A DNA stretch of 33,327 bases from Domibacillus aminovorans (GCF_001643235.1 NZ_LQWY01000018.1:1-33327); one strand, 5' to 3'; positions 14,926 to 23,554 are shown, numbered from the stretch's first letter. Numbers and translations: made by a program. Notes: a model not told the origin generated them from the sequence alone.

Positions 14926-15247
14926 CACAAAGAAAATTCAATACATAGGCATGGAGGATGGGATGAAGTTAAATACGGAATGATACTAAAAAGCAGGAAT
15001 TACGATCCTTTAAATTGTTTGAAAATTATACTAATTTGAGAAAAGATAATAAGTTTGTCAATTCAAGAGAATAATCAATTTGAACCGTTCACTTTCGCTG
15101 ATCGGTTCTTTTATATGTACGTCATGCTATGGACAATAATATCAAGCAAGATATGTAACTAATCAAAAAATTTAAATTTGGAATCTCTTGTATAAACCCC
15201 GAAAGTTTGCTATAAATAGAGTTAACGAAATCGAACGGAAAATAAAA

Positions 15248-15326
15248 AAAGCAAAAGCGCGTTATAGTAGGATTGCCGTCCTCTATAACCGTCCACCGTG
15301 ATAGCACCACGGTAAACACTTGCTTT
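15248..15326. ncRNA. Candidate three-way-junction RNA upstream of the second rep-like gene
   Basis: The closing stem AAAGCAA (15248-15254)/TTGCTTT (15320-15326) encloses two hairpins. One is GTTATAG plus AGGA paired with TCCT plus CTATAAC (15261-15289) with loop TTGCCG. The other is ACCGTG/CACGGT (15295-15313). It could be an antisense or leader RNA for copy control, or a single-strand origin hairpin. Transcription is not demonstrated. Confidence 0.4.
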
Positions 15327-15410
15327 CGCCTTCATTACTTATATAATGCCTTATTATACGGCATTTACATGTAATTTTCAAGGGAAAGTAACTCTTTTAC
15401 AGTCATACAA

Positions 15411-15455
15411 AAGACGTGTTTACCGTTTTCATATGGTAAATGCGTCTTTTTGTTT
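15411..15455 (+). terminator. Attenuator-like terminator directly before the winged-helix gene
   Basis: AAAAGACG..TTTACC pairs with GGTAAA..CGTCTTTTT around a short loop, then TTTTGTTTT. It ends about 15 bp before the AGGAGA ribosome binding site of the next gene. A terminator in this position usually means that transcription into the gene is controlled by attenuation. Confidence 0.7.
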
Positions 15456-15475
15456 TCCTAAAAGGAGACAGGATA

Positions 15476-16351
15476 ATGGCTGTAAGCAAACTAATATCTA
15501 CTGAAGAATTCAAGAAAATGATGAGCTACGAGGTGTACGCCGAGAATCATAAGCAGCAACAATCGATAAAATTACTATTATTAAAATCAGTAGAAGAAGC
15601 GTATGGCGAGGGCTACCATCGGCTGAAGGAAGGCACACGCAATGCGATCGATATGATGTGCTGGTTTTCGTCTGAACAGGGCTTTTTCTTTGCGAAGGAT
15701 AACTATTTTGCGGATCGGTACGATGTATCTGACAAGACGATCCGGAACGTAGCCAAAAAGCTGCGTGAAGCTGGCATCCTGTTCACGGTCTATCGCCGTT
15801 CCAGCACACAGAATGGACGGAGTGCACCGATTCATCTCTTTACAGATCATCCATACTTTTCTTACTGGGCAGAGCTATTAAATCTAGACGATTTCCAAGC
15901 TCATTACCAAGCTGAAAACGCTGAAATCCCTTGTGTCTCTAAGGAGGAAGACGCAAAAAATGATCCTAACAGTTATTTATCATTAAATAAATCTTTTAAT
16001 AACATACGTAAAGAAGAAGCGTATTTAGATGCCAGCTTTACACCGTCTCATATTCCACAAAAATTTGTGACTACGGTGAAGATGTTCTATGGAGAAGCAA
16101 AAGATATTTATCGTTTTTGGGGCAAAACGATGCTTGCCTATCGGACAAGCCGTCTAGATGTACCCCTCGAAGAAATTGTGCCTATTGCCCTGCAGTCGTT
16201 CAAAGAAAGTATCTTTGCCCAAAAGCAAAAGCGCATTAAAGGGTCGTTTGAAGGCTATTTTTTTGGGGCGCTGCGAAACATGTTCCAAATTGAAAAACGG
16301 AAAGAAATACTAGAAAATCACCCGATTTTTTATAATTTCTTAGAAACATAA
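15476..16351 (+). CDS. Winged-helix plasmid protein, possible second replication initiator
   Basis: 291 residues from the ATG at 15476, which follows AAAGGAGACAG; an upstream in-frame ATG lies within the attenuator hairpin and was not used. The N-terminal half holds a helix-turn-helix like that of plasmid or phage replication proteins (FADRYDVSDKTIRNVAKKLREAGILFTVYRR, about residues 77-107). The C-terminal half (IPQKFVTTVKMFYGEAKDIYRFWGKTMLAYR, then IKGSFEGYFFGALRNMFQIEKRKEI) is helical and DnaD/primosome-like in flavour. Codon use is more GC-rich than in the neighbouring rep and par genes, which hints at separate origin. The attenuator and structured leader suit a copy-controlled initiator such as RepN-type proteins of Bacillus plasmids, but I cannot confirm this homology. 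It could instead be a transcription factor. Confidence 0.7.
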   Translation: MAVSKLISTEEFKKMMSYEVYAENHKQQQSIKLLLLKSVEEAYGEGYHRLKEGTRNAIDMMCWFSSEQGFFFAKDNYFADRYDVSDKTIRNVAKKLREAGILFTVYRRSSTQNGRSAPIHLFTDHPYFSYWAELLNLDDFQAHYQAENAEIPCVSKEEDAKNDPNSYLSLNKSFNNIRKEEAYLDASFTPSHIPQKFVTTVKMFYGEAKDIYRFWGKTMLAYRTSRLDVPLEEIVPIALQSFKESIFAQKQKRIKGSFEGYFFGALRNMFQIEKRKEILENHPIFYNFLET

Positions 16352-17674
16352 TCCATCGAATAGAGAACTTGCCTTCTTTTTTATCAATTGTTGAACCTTA
16401 TGATCTTTTTTCGATTTTTTAAGGAATGGTGATCGGTGATCTGACTCAATTGAAAGGGCTAATGACAACTGTTTGAACTACTCTTACTGAGCAAAGTTTG
16501 AAGGGAGAGATTCCTTCAAGTTACGAACGTTTGTTTAGTTATTGAGCAGGTTCTGTCTATAGTCCCTACGGTGAAAACAAGTGCCTGTACATTAGACTCG
16601 CCACACTCCTTACAGCTTGATTTTCATCACTTCAGTGAGTGTGGAGCAATAGAATGTGAAAGATGTTATGTGACAGACGTTTTTTCTTTTCACAACCCAT
16701 ATCTTCTGTTTTCAAAGAGCCATTTATACACGTATATGGAACTACACGTTTAGGCTGACGCCTATTCGACATTTAGCTTCACTTTACTCATTGATCTATG
16801 CCTTTCACATATCTTGAAGATACCAGTTTAGAAAAGGACAGGAAGTGAAGATTGTTTTTCTAGAAATAAAACGATCACAGGCAGTGTCTATCTGTTTTTT
16901 AAATATCATATTGTACTGATTACCGTGTTTAAACACGCTATGAATACATCATAAGCAAGAAACTAGAATTCGCTGAAAGGGAATATGACATGTTCCGTTA
17001 CTTGTGTCTTTTCGAGCTAAAGACTGTAGCTTGGAATGGGGACTTACAGGATTTGTGATTTCCTGTGTAGAATGGGCAATGAGAAATGAAAAAACGCTAG
17101 GTGTTATTCTCAACAGTGAGGGGAATAACCAGAAATTGAAGCAGAGATAATATCCAAGCATATGGTTAATACAACGTAAGTGTTTGATATGCTCTCCTTG
17201 GAATAGATAGTATAAGAAAGCAACGATACTGTTTATTCAAAGGGAATTTTTACACGGCAGCCAAGCAGGGTCAAACAGTGGGGAGTTTATTTGGGATCCG
17301 AAACAGATCTGAACGTCAAATCAGGATTACTCTCCTTTTATCTTTAGCATCAATTCCGGGCTGCGTATTAGTGATATCGTGTCATTTTGACGGAACACTT
17401 CCTGATTAAGAGAAAGAAAGTTGAATGTTTTCTAGAACCTAAAAGCATTTTTAAGATAAGTCATTTTTGAAATTGATTCGATAAAAATTGAAAAATATGA
17501 AAACTAAAGAAAAAACGAGAAAGGTAATGAAATATTGAGAAAAACAGAGATGGTTTCGTTTTCATACCCATTGTTATCGTTTACACGGGTTATGTTGCCG
17601 TTTTCATTGACTTTGCCAAAACGCTACAAAGATATGATAATTAAGACATACCAATTAGGAAGGGGATTACTTAA
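16352..17674. other. 1.3-kb region without a convincing gene
   Basis: Only short frames without ribosome binding sites are present on either strand. Visible structure includes an 8-bp inverted repeat CCACACTC/GAGTGTGG (about 16602-16644) and the perfect 14-bp palindrome CGTGTTTAAACACG (16924-16937). The region may contain decayed genes, an oriT or other plasmid sites, but I see no recognisable example. Confidence 0.4.
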
Positions 17675-17773
17675 ATGAATAAAGTAATTACATCTATCAC
17701 AGATGCAATGAGAATGTACGGTAAAGAATTTACAAAAGCCTGGGAAAACGGCATCGTAATTTACACAAAATAA
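17675..17773 (+). CDS. Tiny 32-residue protein of unknown function
   Basis: The ATG at 17675 follows AGGAAGGGG with good spacing. The product begins MNKVITSITDAMRMYGKEFT and ends KAWENGIVIYTK, a plausible folded or amphipathic peptide rather than random AT-rich translation. A promoter-like TTGACT and TATGAT pair lies about 60 bp upstream, although the 20-bp spacer is long. It stands alone in a gene-poor region. I do not recognise a family. A small regulatory or toxin-like peptide is possible but unproven. Confidence 0.5.
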   Translation: MNKVITSITDAMRMYGKEFTKAWENGIVIYTK

Positions 17774-18501
17774 AATGGCTTTAATGAATATTAAATGTAT
17801 AAAAAGTTAGGACGGATAAAATTGATTTTAACAAACCCAAATTATCAAAGTGACCGACCAACCAGTTCTCAAAAGTAAAAAAAAAGAATCGGTTTATTTG
17901 TATAGAAATGGTTCTTCTATACAGTGCCAAGTATAAAAAATTGTATAAGTAGTCATTATAAGCCAAGCGTTTTCTGCTTAGAAACTCATTCCATTATGTC
18001 TACATAAAGTGCTTTATTACCTCCTCTCTATTCCTAATCTACCATGTTCACCTTTTTATTAGCTTCTATTCTGTTTCCTCTAACTAATGCGTTCTATATC
18101 GCGATCTCTTCCAAATGAGTATTTAAAAAAGACAGTTCTTCATTTTTTATAGATAATTGAGCCGTTCATTTCTATTTTTAATATTTCTCAACACACATGT
18201 TTATATATAAAAAGCCGATATTAAAGAGGTAATCAATGTTTAAGGTATGTAAAAAATGTAGTGTTTGGCATTTAACAATATACATAAAATCTTGCATAAT
18301 CACAGCTTGATAGGGAGAAACCGGTATATAGCTGACCGGCCTGTAAAACCCATAAGACGCAGTTCTTTACAGATGATCATATCAGTAGAGGCTCGATGTC
18401 AAGCAACTTTTCTAATGCGAAAATATAAGGCTAAACGCGTAATTATAAATGCTATTTCATACATTTTTTGGGTGCCAAATATACAAACAATGAAAAAAAC
18501 A
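17774..18501. other. Gene-poor region before the phi terminator
   Basis: No supported gene is visible. A frame from 18265 (91 codons, TTG start) contains stretches vaguely like the tail of IS6-type transposases (RYIADRPVKPI, EARCQATFLMRK), but the match is too weak to call. A 24-codon frame at 18237 with two Cys pairs (KVCKKC) has a modest ribosome binding site. Confidence 0.35.
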
Positions 18502-18502
18502 A

Positions 18503-18556
18503 AAAAAGATGCTTTAAAGTCAATTAAGTATTGTCTTTAAAGGCATCCTTTTTTGA
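18503..18556. terminator. Terminator downstream of phi
   Basis: AAAAAGATGCTTTAAAG and CTTTAAAGGCATCCTTTTT are near-perfect inverted arms with T-runs on both strands. On the minus strand it ends the hps-phi transcript about 80 bp after phi. Confidence 0.75.
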
Positions 18557-18637
18557 ATATGAGAGTTTTAAGAAATTTCAAGTCAAAAGTCGAATCTTTT
18601 GATAGGTGTTACCAAGAACTTGATCGATCTGATATAC

Positions 18638-19195
18638 CTACTCCAGATTCGCGTGACGTCCGTACATTTTGTCTGAATCCATTCCTTTTTTCTCCATGAA
18701 ACGAAGAATGATGGAATCATAAAATAACAAGAGGCTTTGCTCAAACAATGAGCCCATTGGCTGAATCGTTTTGTTTCCTGTATCTGCACCAGATTTCGCC
18801 TGACCAGGGATTTCAATCACGATATCAGCTAAGTTGCCAATTGTTGAGTTCGGAAAAATTGTTACGGCAGCAACTGTCGCGCCAATGCTTTTTGCTTTTT
18901 CCGCCATCGCTACAAGGCTTTTCGTTTCACCTGATCCAGAACCGATGATAAAAATATCACCTTCCTCTAAATTCGGTGTCACTGTTTCTCCAACGATATA
19001 CGGATCAAGTCCCATGTGCATCATACGCATAACAAAGCATCTCGCCATGAAGCCTGAACGGCCGGCTCCTGCGACGAACACTTTTTTAGAGTTTAAAATG
19101 CCATTGACCAGCTGTTCCGCACTCTCATCACTAATAAGGCCCGCTGTCTTTTGAAGCTCCTGCAAAACGATTTGAGTATATTCCGTTGTTTGCAT
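18638..19195 (-). CDS. hxlB: 6-phospho-3-hexuloisomerase
   Basis: A 185-residue SIS-domain isomerase that converts D-arabino-3-hexulose 6-phosphate to fructose 6-phosphate, the second step of formaldehyde fixation in the ribulose monophosphate (RuMP) pathway. SIS motifs are VFVAGAGRSGFMARCFVMR (about residues 34-52) and DIFIIGSGSGETKSL (about 86-100). Length matches the family. It begins 4 bp after the hps stop with no strong ribosome binding site of its own, so translational coupling is likely. The order hps then phi is that of B. subtilis hxlAB. Confidence 0.96.
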   Translation of the reverse strand: MQTTEYTQIVLQELQKTAGLISDESAEQLVNGILNSKKVFVAGAGRSGFMARCFVMRMMHMGLDPYIVGETVTPNLEEGDIFIIGSGSGETKSLVAMAEKAKSIGATVAAVTIFPNSTIGNLADIVIEIPGQAKSGADTGNKTIQPMGSLFEQSLLLFYDSIILRFMEKKGMDSDKMYGRHANLE

Positions 19196-19199
19196 AGGA

Positions 19200-19835
19200 T
19201 TAAACCGTTGCTTTGATTAGTTGTTGCATTTCTGCCGCAACTGCTTTTTTGTCGTCTGCGCCTGTGATGCCGCCGCCTACGATAACAAGATCCGGTTGTG
19301 CTGCAATAACACCTGGAAGTGTTTCTAATTTAATGCCGCCAGCAACTGCTGTTTTCGCGTTTTTCACGACACTTTTGATTGTGTTAAGTTGTTCAAACGG
19401 TGTTTCACCTGCAGCTTGAAGATCGTAACCTGTATGTACACAGATGTAATCTACGCCAAGTGCGTCTACTTCTTGTGCGCGTTTTGCAAGGTCTTTAATG
19501 TTGATCATGTCGATCAAGATTTCAGAACCATGTTTTTTCGCTTCTTCTACCGCACCTTTAATTGTTGCATCATCTGTTGCGCCAAGAATCGTTACGATGC
19601 CTGCGCCTGCTTGAGAGGCTACCATTACTTCGTAACCGCCTGCATCCATTACTTTCAAGTCCGCAAGAACTGTTAAGTTAGGGAATGCTTCTTTCATTTC
19701 TTTTACTGCACGAAGGCCTTCGTTAATAATAACTGGTGTGCCGATTTCAACGACATCAACGAATTGTTCTACTTCTTTAACGACTGCGATACCTTCTGGA
19801 ATGTTGACAAGATCAAGTGCTAATTGTAATTTCAT
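19200..19835 (-). CDS. hxlA: 3-hexulose-6-phosphate synthase
   Basis: A 211-residue TIM-barrel enzyme of the orotidine-monophosphate-decarboxylase suprafamily. It condenses formaldehyde with D-ribulose 5-phosphate to give D-arabino-3-hexulose 6-phosphate, and Mg2+ is required. The N-terminus MKLQLALDLVNIPEGIAV and the active-site LADLKVMDAGGYE are diagnostic. The phosphate-binding end GGITGADDKKAV is intact. The start was set at the ATG at 19835, preceded by AAGGAGTGAC, rather than an upstream ATG 18 codons earlier. TATAAT lies at 19900-19895 on the minus strand, and a composite HxlR box centres 27.5 bp upstream of it. It fixes the formaldehyde expected from the amine oxidase. Confidence 0.97.
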   Translation of the reverse strand: MKLQLALDLVNIPEGIAVVKEVEQFVDVVEIGTPVIINEGLRAVKEMKEAFPNLTVLADLKVMDAGGYEVMVASQAGAGIVTILGATDDATIKGAVEEAKKHGSEILIDMINIKDLAKRAQEVDALGVDYICVHTGYDLQAAGETPFEQLNTIKSVVKNAKTAVAGGIKLETLPGVIAAQPDLVIVGGGITGADDKKAVAAEMQQLIKATV

Positions 19836-19921
19836 GGATATGTCACTCCTTCTAATTTGTTTGTTAGTTTTTGATTGATATTGGTACAAGACTCATTATA
19901 AGTGCTAATCTTCAGAAAACA

Positions 19922-19963
19922 AAGTACGCACTTTTATAGCATATAGTGATAAAAAATATACTT
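19922..19963 (-). promoter_or_regulatory. HxlR-type composite box of the hps-phi promoter
   Basis: On the minus strand AAGTATATTT (19963-19954), then CACTATAT, then AAGTGCGTACTT (19933-19922), centres 31 bp apart. The proximal palindrome centre is 27.5 bp from the first base of TATAAT (19900-19895), exactly as at glpX. The -35 region is therefore covered by the site, consistent with activation by HxlR as known in B. subtilis. Confidence 0.75.
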
Positions 19964-20070
19964 TTAGATTTGAAATTAGAAAAGTAGGGAGGAGGTTTTT
20001 GTGTGAAAGGGATGAAGTATTTTAAAAATAAAAAAACGTATTCACATACTTATAGAGGAATAGAATTGAT

Positions 20071-20118
20071 AAAAAAAACCGTGTGTACGAGTCTCTATTA
20101 GTGATTCCACACACGGTT
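20071..20118 (-). terminator. Terminator after hxlR copy 2
   Basis: AACCGTGTGT (20118-20109, minus strand) pairs perfectly with ACACACGGTT (20086-20077), followed by eight T. It separates hxlR from the hps promoter, so the regulator and its target operon are transcribed independently although on the same strand. Confidence 0.85.
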
Positions 20119-20240
20119 ATGAGGCATACTTAATTCGGTTAATAAAACCTTTGTTAGCTTTTTTATTAAAAACAGCAACATATTTACTTTTAACAAAGTC
20201 AATAATCCCCTCTAAAGTTAATATGGTATGTGATTTTTAT

Positions 20241-20588
20241 TTATCTGGTTTTTACCGTATTGGCCGTCTCCATATAATCTTTCCCCCAGCTATACATAGC
20301 CTCCAAAATAGGCATTAAACTTTTACCCTGATCCGTAAGCGAGTATTCAACTTTAGGCGGGACTACAGCATACACTTCACGATGCACGATAAAATTGTCT
20401 TCTAACTCGCGCAATTGACTGACAAGCATCCTGGGAGAGATACCTGGCATAAGAGATCTTAGTTCATTAAAACGTTTCTTTTCTTCTTTGCCCAAGTGCC
20501 ATAAAATCAGCATCTTCCATTTTCCCCCTATAACAGAAAGGGTTAATTCTTTTTCGCAGTTATAAGACTTACCACAAAGCTCTATCAC
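20241..20588 (-). CDS. hxlR: HxlR/DUF24-family regulator (copy 2), upstream of hps-phi
   Basis: 115 residues from a GTG at 20588. The open frame extends seven codons further, but GGAAG lies correctly before the GTG, and this start puts the conserved cysteine at Cys11 and lysine at Lys13, the same numbering as copy 1 and as reported for the formaldehyde-crosslinked pair of HxlR. Winged-helix motifs are [42 protein letters not shown] and [12 protein letters not shown]. It is close to copy 1 but differs in the C-terminal helix. It lies upstream of hps on the same strand, unlike the divergent arrangement in B. subtilis. It is the likely activator of hps-phi and of the other promoters carrying the composite box. 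Confidence 0.92.
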   Translation of the reverse strand: MIELCGKSYNCEKELTLSVIGGKWKMLILWHLGKEEKKRFNELRSLMPGISPRMLVSQLRELEDNFIVHREVYAVVPPKVEYSLTDQGKSLMPILEAMYSWGKDYMETANTVKTR

Positions 20589-20639
20589 TATTATCACTTC
20601 CATTTCCAAAGATACTTAATTACTTATATAACCATTTTA

Positions 20640-21165
20640 ACCATTTTTTTAATAGGTGGATGCTTCTAGAAGGGTATTATACATTCTAAATTGAGAAGCT
20701 GTACAGGTGGAAATTGATAGATGTAGGACAAATGGTTAATTAAACATGACTGTGTAACAGTGATGCAAATCAAGTAAAGTCTGACTATTTTAGAAGGAAG
20801 GAAATGAAGTTTATAGGATAACTATTTTTTAAAATCAAATAAACTATTCGGATAAAATACAATGATCTTGCAGTAGGCCACTGTATTATCACTCCCCCGT
20901 GATGCACATGGGTTCTTTAATTATGTTTACAATTCTGTACCCGTCTCATACCACGCTAATCAATACTTTAAACAGCGTATCAATCAAAGTTATTTTTCCT
21001 TACACTGTAATTTAAGAAAAAGCCAAGGCTTTTAGGAAAAAGACACTTGGCGAATTTGTTAACATGACTAGCATGTAACAAAGAAAAAAAATATACAATT
21101 AGAATAGGTCAGTGGACCCGTCATATGAATTTGCTGGATCCACCGCCAATAAACATGTAGGAAGG
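20640..21165. other. Spacer between rpe and hxlR copy 2
   Basis: No supported gene. A GTGGACCC/GGATCCAC hairpin (about 21112-21142) lies just past the rpe stop and may weakly terminate it. A 13-base block GTACAGGTGGAAA (20701-20713) recurs in the glpX leader (22457-22469), possibly a relic of a duplicated promoter region. Confidence 0.4.
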
Positions 21166-21831
21166 TTAAATTGTAGCTGATTTCACGCTGTTTCTAATGG
21201 CTTGAATAGCTTCAGCGCGATCTTTTTGATTATAAATCGCTGAACCAGCGACAAGAACGTTGGCCCCTGCTTCGACACAAAGTTTGGCTGTTTCGGGATT
21301 TACTCCACCGTCTATTTCAATTTCAACATCTAAGTTTTTCTCTGCTACAAGATCAGCAACTTCTCTGATTTTAGGTAGAACAGAGTGAATAAACGATTGC
21401 CCACCAAATCCTGGATTCACTGTCATAAGCAATACCATGTCAATATCTTCTATCACATGTTGAATGGTAGAAACAGGTGTATGTGGATTTAATACAACCC
21501 CAGCCTTTGTACCTGTTGATTTGATCAATTGAATCGTTCTGTGTAGATGAGGGCAAGCTTCTACGTGTACAGTGATAATATCGGCTCCTGCTTTTGCAAA
21601 TGCATCAATGTATCGATCAGGATTTTCGATCATTAAATGTACATCTAACGGTAAATCAGTAATGGGTCTAATCGCATCGACGATTAGTGGGCCAATGGTA
21701 ATATTCGGTACAAAATGTCCATCCATAACATCGACATGGATGTAATCAGCTCCACCAAGTTCAACATCTTTTATGTCTTCTCCAAGCTTCGCAAAGTCAG
21801 CTGAAAGAATAGAAGGTGCAATTTTGATCAT
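21166..21831 (-). CDS. rpe: Ribulose-phosphate 3-epimerase
   Basis: A 221-residue TIM-barrel epimerase that interconverts D-ribulose 5-phosphate and D-xylulose 5-phosphate. Motifs are [17 protein letters not shown] at the N-terminus, [12 protein letters not shown] (His32, Asp34), [14 protein letters not shown], and [14 protein letters not shown] with the second catalytic Asp. Full length, with GGAGGA before the ATG. It is divergent from glpX-fba-tkt across a 700-bp control region. It regenerates the formaldehyde acceptor from transketolase products, and an rpe copy also accompanies glpX, fba, tkt and pfk on B. methanolicus pBM19. No composite HxlR box was found immediately upstream, only a large palindrome at 21951-21976. 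Confidence 0.96.
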   Translation of the reverse strand: MIKIAPSILSADFAKLGEDIKDVELGGADYIHVDVMDGHFVPNITIGPLIVDAIRPITDLPLDVHLMIENPDRYIDAFAKAGADIITVHVEACPHLHRTIQLIKSTGTKAGVVLNPHTPVSTIQHVIEDIDMVLLMTVNPGFGGQSFIHSVLPKIREVADLVAEKNLDVEIEIDGGVNPETAKLCVEAGANVLVAGSAIYNQKDRAEAIQAIRNSVKSATI

Positions 21832-21950
21832 AAATGAAATCCTCCAATTTTCTTAAAAGTAAAAACATTGACTATCTTGTAAAGGCTTGCATAAAAAGCA
21901 TTTACTTTAGTTATTGTGGCTTGTTTCCTCGCTGAATAGCGATGTGTTAA

Positions 21951-21976
21951 AATTGTACTCTAGATAGAGTACAATT
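21951..21976. promoter_or_regulatory. 26-bp perfect palindrome upstream of rpe
   Basis: AATTGTACTCTA, GA, TAGAGTACAATT, 12-bp perfect arms, 120 bp upstream of the rpe start. The core GTACTCTAGATAGAGTAC resembles operators of DUF24/MarR-type regulators (TACT..AGTA). It could be an rpe operator, or a cruciform or terminator for an unseen transcript. Confidence 0.5.
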
Positions 21977-22271
21977 ATTTTACTGTGCTATACGTTTCGT
22001 ATCAACTAAAAATAACTAAACCTACTAAAATTCCATTTTTACTAGATTGTAATTACATATTAGTTTTCTTTGAATCAACTCTTTTTTAGCTATCGAATTA
22101 GGAGCGTTAAAAATATTAAAAAAATTCAGAGTACTTATCCCGGTTGAACTTATGCTTACATAAATAATCAAATAAATAAACCTTATTTTCCCGAATAGTG
22201 GGATCTTTCTTTAATTCATAAAAATTAATTAAACGGAAAATTTATGTACTAAAAATACTAAACGATTGGAT

Positions 22272-22301
22272 TTTTGAATTTTTTTTAAAAAAAATTCAAA
22301 A
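22272..22301. repeat. 30-bp perfect A/T palindrome in the rpe-glpX control region
   Basis: TTTTGAATTTTTTTT followed by its exact complement AAAAAAAATTCAAAA. It lies 80 bp upstream of the glpX HxlR box. It may be a bent or easily melted upstream element, or a terminator of a transcript from either side. Confidence 0.5.
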
Positions 22302-22381
22302 CAGGCACAATTCGACTTAAACCTTTAAATAAGTACTATTTCAGCCATTATTAAGTACGAATTTTCGGAAAATTGGATCAA

Positions 22382-22450
22382 AAGTATACTTCTTGACACT
22401 ATATGTTGACAAAGTGCGTACTTACAGATGTGTAAACGACAAGATATACT
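22382..22450 (+). promoter_or_regulatory. glpX operon promoter with HxlR-type composite box
   Basis: AAGTATACTT (22382-22391) and AAGTGCGTACTT (22412-22423) have centres 31 bp apart, with CACTATAT between. TATACT (22445-22450) is the -10, starting 27.5 bp from the second centre. No good -35 is present at the right distance, which suggests activator dependence. The spacing is identical to the hps promoter. Confidence 0.75.
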
Positions 22451-22527
22451 ATGTATGTACAGGTGGAAACTCGATTTGAAAACATTGTAACTGATTGTAA
22501 GTAACACTTAAACAGGAGGTGACCTAG

Positions 22528-23505
22528 ATGAATGATTTGAAAAAAGATATCGTTTCTGAACAAAGTATTCAGACACTAGCTATGGACTTTCTCACTGTAG
22601 CACAGAAAGCAGCTATTGCTTCTTATCCTTGGATCGGCAAAGGAAACAAGATTGAAGCAGATGGTGCTGGAACTGAAGCTATGCGCAATCAAATGAACCT
22701 TATAAACATGAGTGGCCGGATTGTTATTGGTGAAGGTGAAATGGATGAAGCGCCTATGCTTTACATTGGTGAAGAGCTTGGAACGAAGAAAGGTCCCGAA
22801 GTAGACATTGCGGTTGATCCAGTTGAAGGGACAACGATGATGTCTAAAGGACAAAATGATTCATTAACAGTCATTGCCGTTTCCACTAAAGGAAGTTTAT
22901 TACATGCGCCGGATATGTATATGCATAAGATCGCGGTCGGGCCAAAAGCAAAAGGCTCTATAAACATAGACGCGTCTTTGACAGAAAACATGATATCGGT
23001 TGCTAAAGCTTTAGGTAAAGACATAAAAGATTTAACGGTAATGATACAAGATAGACCACGGCATGATCATTTGATTAAACAGGTATTTGACGCGGGAGCT
23101 CAAGTTAAGCTGTTTCCTGATAATGATGTGAATGGTGCAATCGCTACCGCAATTGATGAGATCGATGGTGATATATTGGTCGGTATGGGCGGTGCTCCAG
23201 AAGGGGTTATTGCTGCGACTGCACTGAAGTGTATGGGCGGAGATTTCCAAGGTAAACTGGCTCCTCAAGAACCAGAAGAAGTTGAACGCTGTATTAAAAT
23301 GGGGATAACTGATCCTGAAAAAGCCTTAACATTAGATGACATTGTGAAATCTGAAGATTGCTTTTTTGTCGGAACAGGAATTACCGATGGCTTGTTATTA
23401 AAAGGTATTCAAAAAACAAATACTAATTTAACAAAGTCACATTCATTTGTAACAGTCAGTGGGAACCCGGAACTATACCAATTTGTTGAAGCGTACCATT
23501 CATAA
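22528..23505 (+). CDS. glpX: Class II fructose-1,6-bisphosphatase (GlpX)
   Basis: A 325-residue GlpX-type phosphatase, lithium-sensitive in the family and Mg2+/Mn2+-dependent. Signatures are IGEGEMDEAPMLYIGE (residues 67-82) and AVDPVEGTTM (95-104), which bind metal and phosphate, and GMGGAPEGVIAATALKCMGG. The B. methanolicus plasmid homologue also hydrolyses sedoheptulose 1,7-bisphosphate. With fba, tkt, rpe and rpiB alongside and no transaldolase in the window, a sedoheptulose-bisphosphatase role is the likely one here. The start ATG follows a strong AGGAGGTGA. It is first gene of the operon glpX-fba-tkt(-pfk-rpiB), behind an HxlR-type composite promoter. Confidence 0.96.
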   Translation: MNDLKKDIVSEQSIQTLAMDFLTVAQKAAIASYPWIGKGNKIEADGAGTEAMRNQMNLINMSGRIVIGEGEMDEAPMLYIGEELGTKKGPEVDIAVDPVEGTTMMSKGQNDSLTVIAVSTKGSLLHAPDMYMHKIAVGPKAKGSINIDASLTENMISVAKALGKDIKDLTVMIQDRPRHDHLIKQVFDAGAQVKLFPDNDVNGAIATAIDEIDGDILVGMGGAPEGVIAATALKCMGGDFQGKLAPQEPEEVERCIKMGITDPEKALTLDDIVKSEDCFFVGTGITDGLLLKGIQKTNTNLTKSHSFVTVSGNPELYQFVEAYHS

Positions 23506-23538
23506 AAGAAATACCATATAAAAAAGAAATACCATATA
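23504..23538 (+). repeat. 18-bp tandem duplication in the glpX-fba gap
   Basis: AAAAGAAATACCATATA occurs twice (23504 and 23522) immediately before the fba ribosome binding site. It looks like a recent slippage duplication that lengthens the intergenic spacer. Confidence 0.7.
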
Positions 23539-23554
23539 AAAAGGAGAGAATCAT

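Noticed and set aside
16571-16753. 60-codon frame rich in Cys and His
   Set aside because: It uses a GTG start without a ribosome binding site, overlaps an inverted repeat, and is not supported by any recognisable motif.
18265-18540. 91-codon frame with an IS6-transposase-like flavour (RYIADRPVKPI, EARCQATFLMRK)
   Set aside because: The resemblance is short and gapped, it lacks the catalytic residues and terminal repeats, and the end overlaps the phi terminator. It is listed only within the gene-poor region.
20595-20625. AAGTATCTT-like half-site upstream of hxlR copy 2
   Set aside because: Only one imperfect half is present and there is no partner palindrome 31 bp away, so it was not counted as a composite HxlR box.
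22325-22507. 60-codon minus-strand frame in the glpX leader
   Set aside because: It lies entirely across the glpX promoter and HxlR box, in antisense, with no ribosome binding site.
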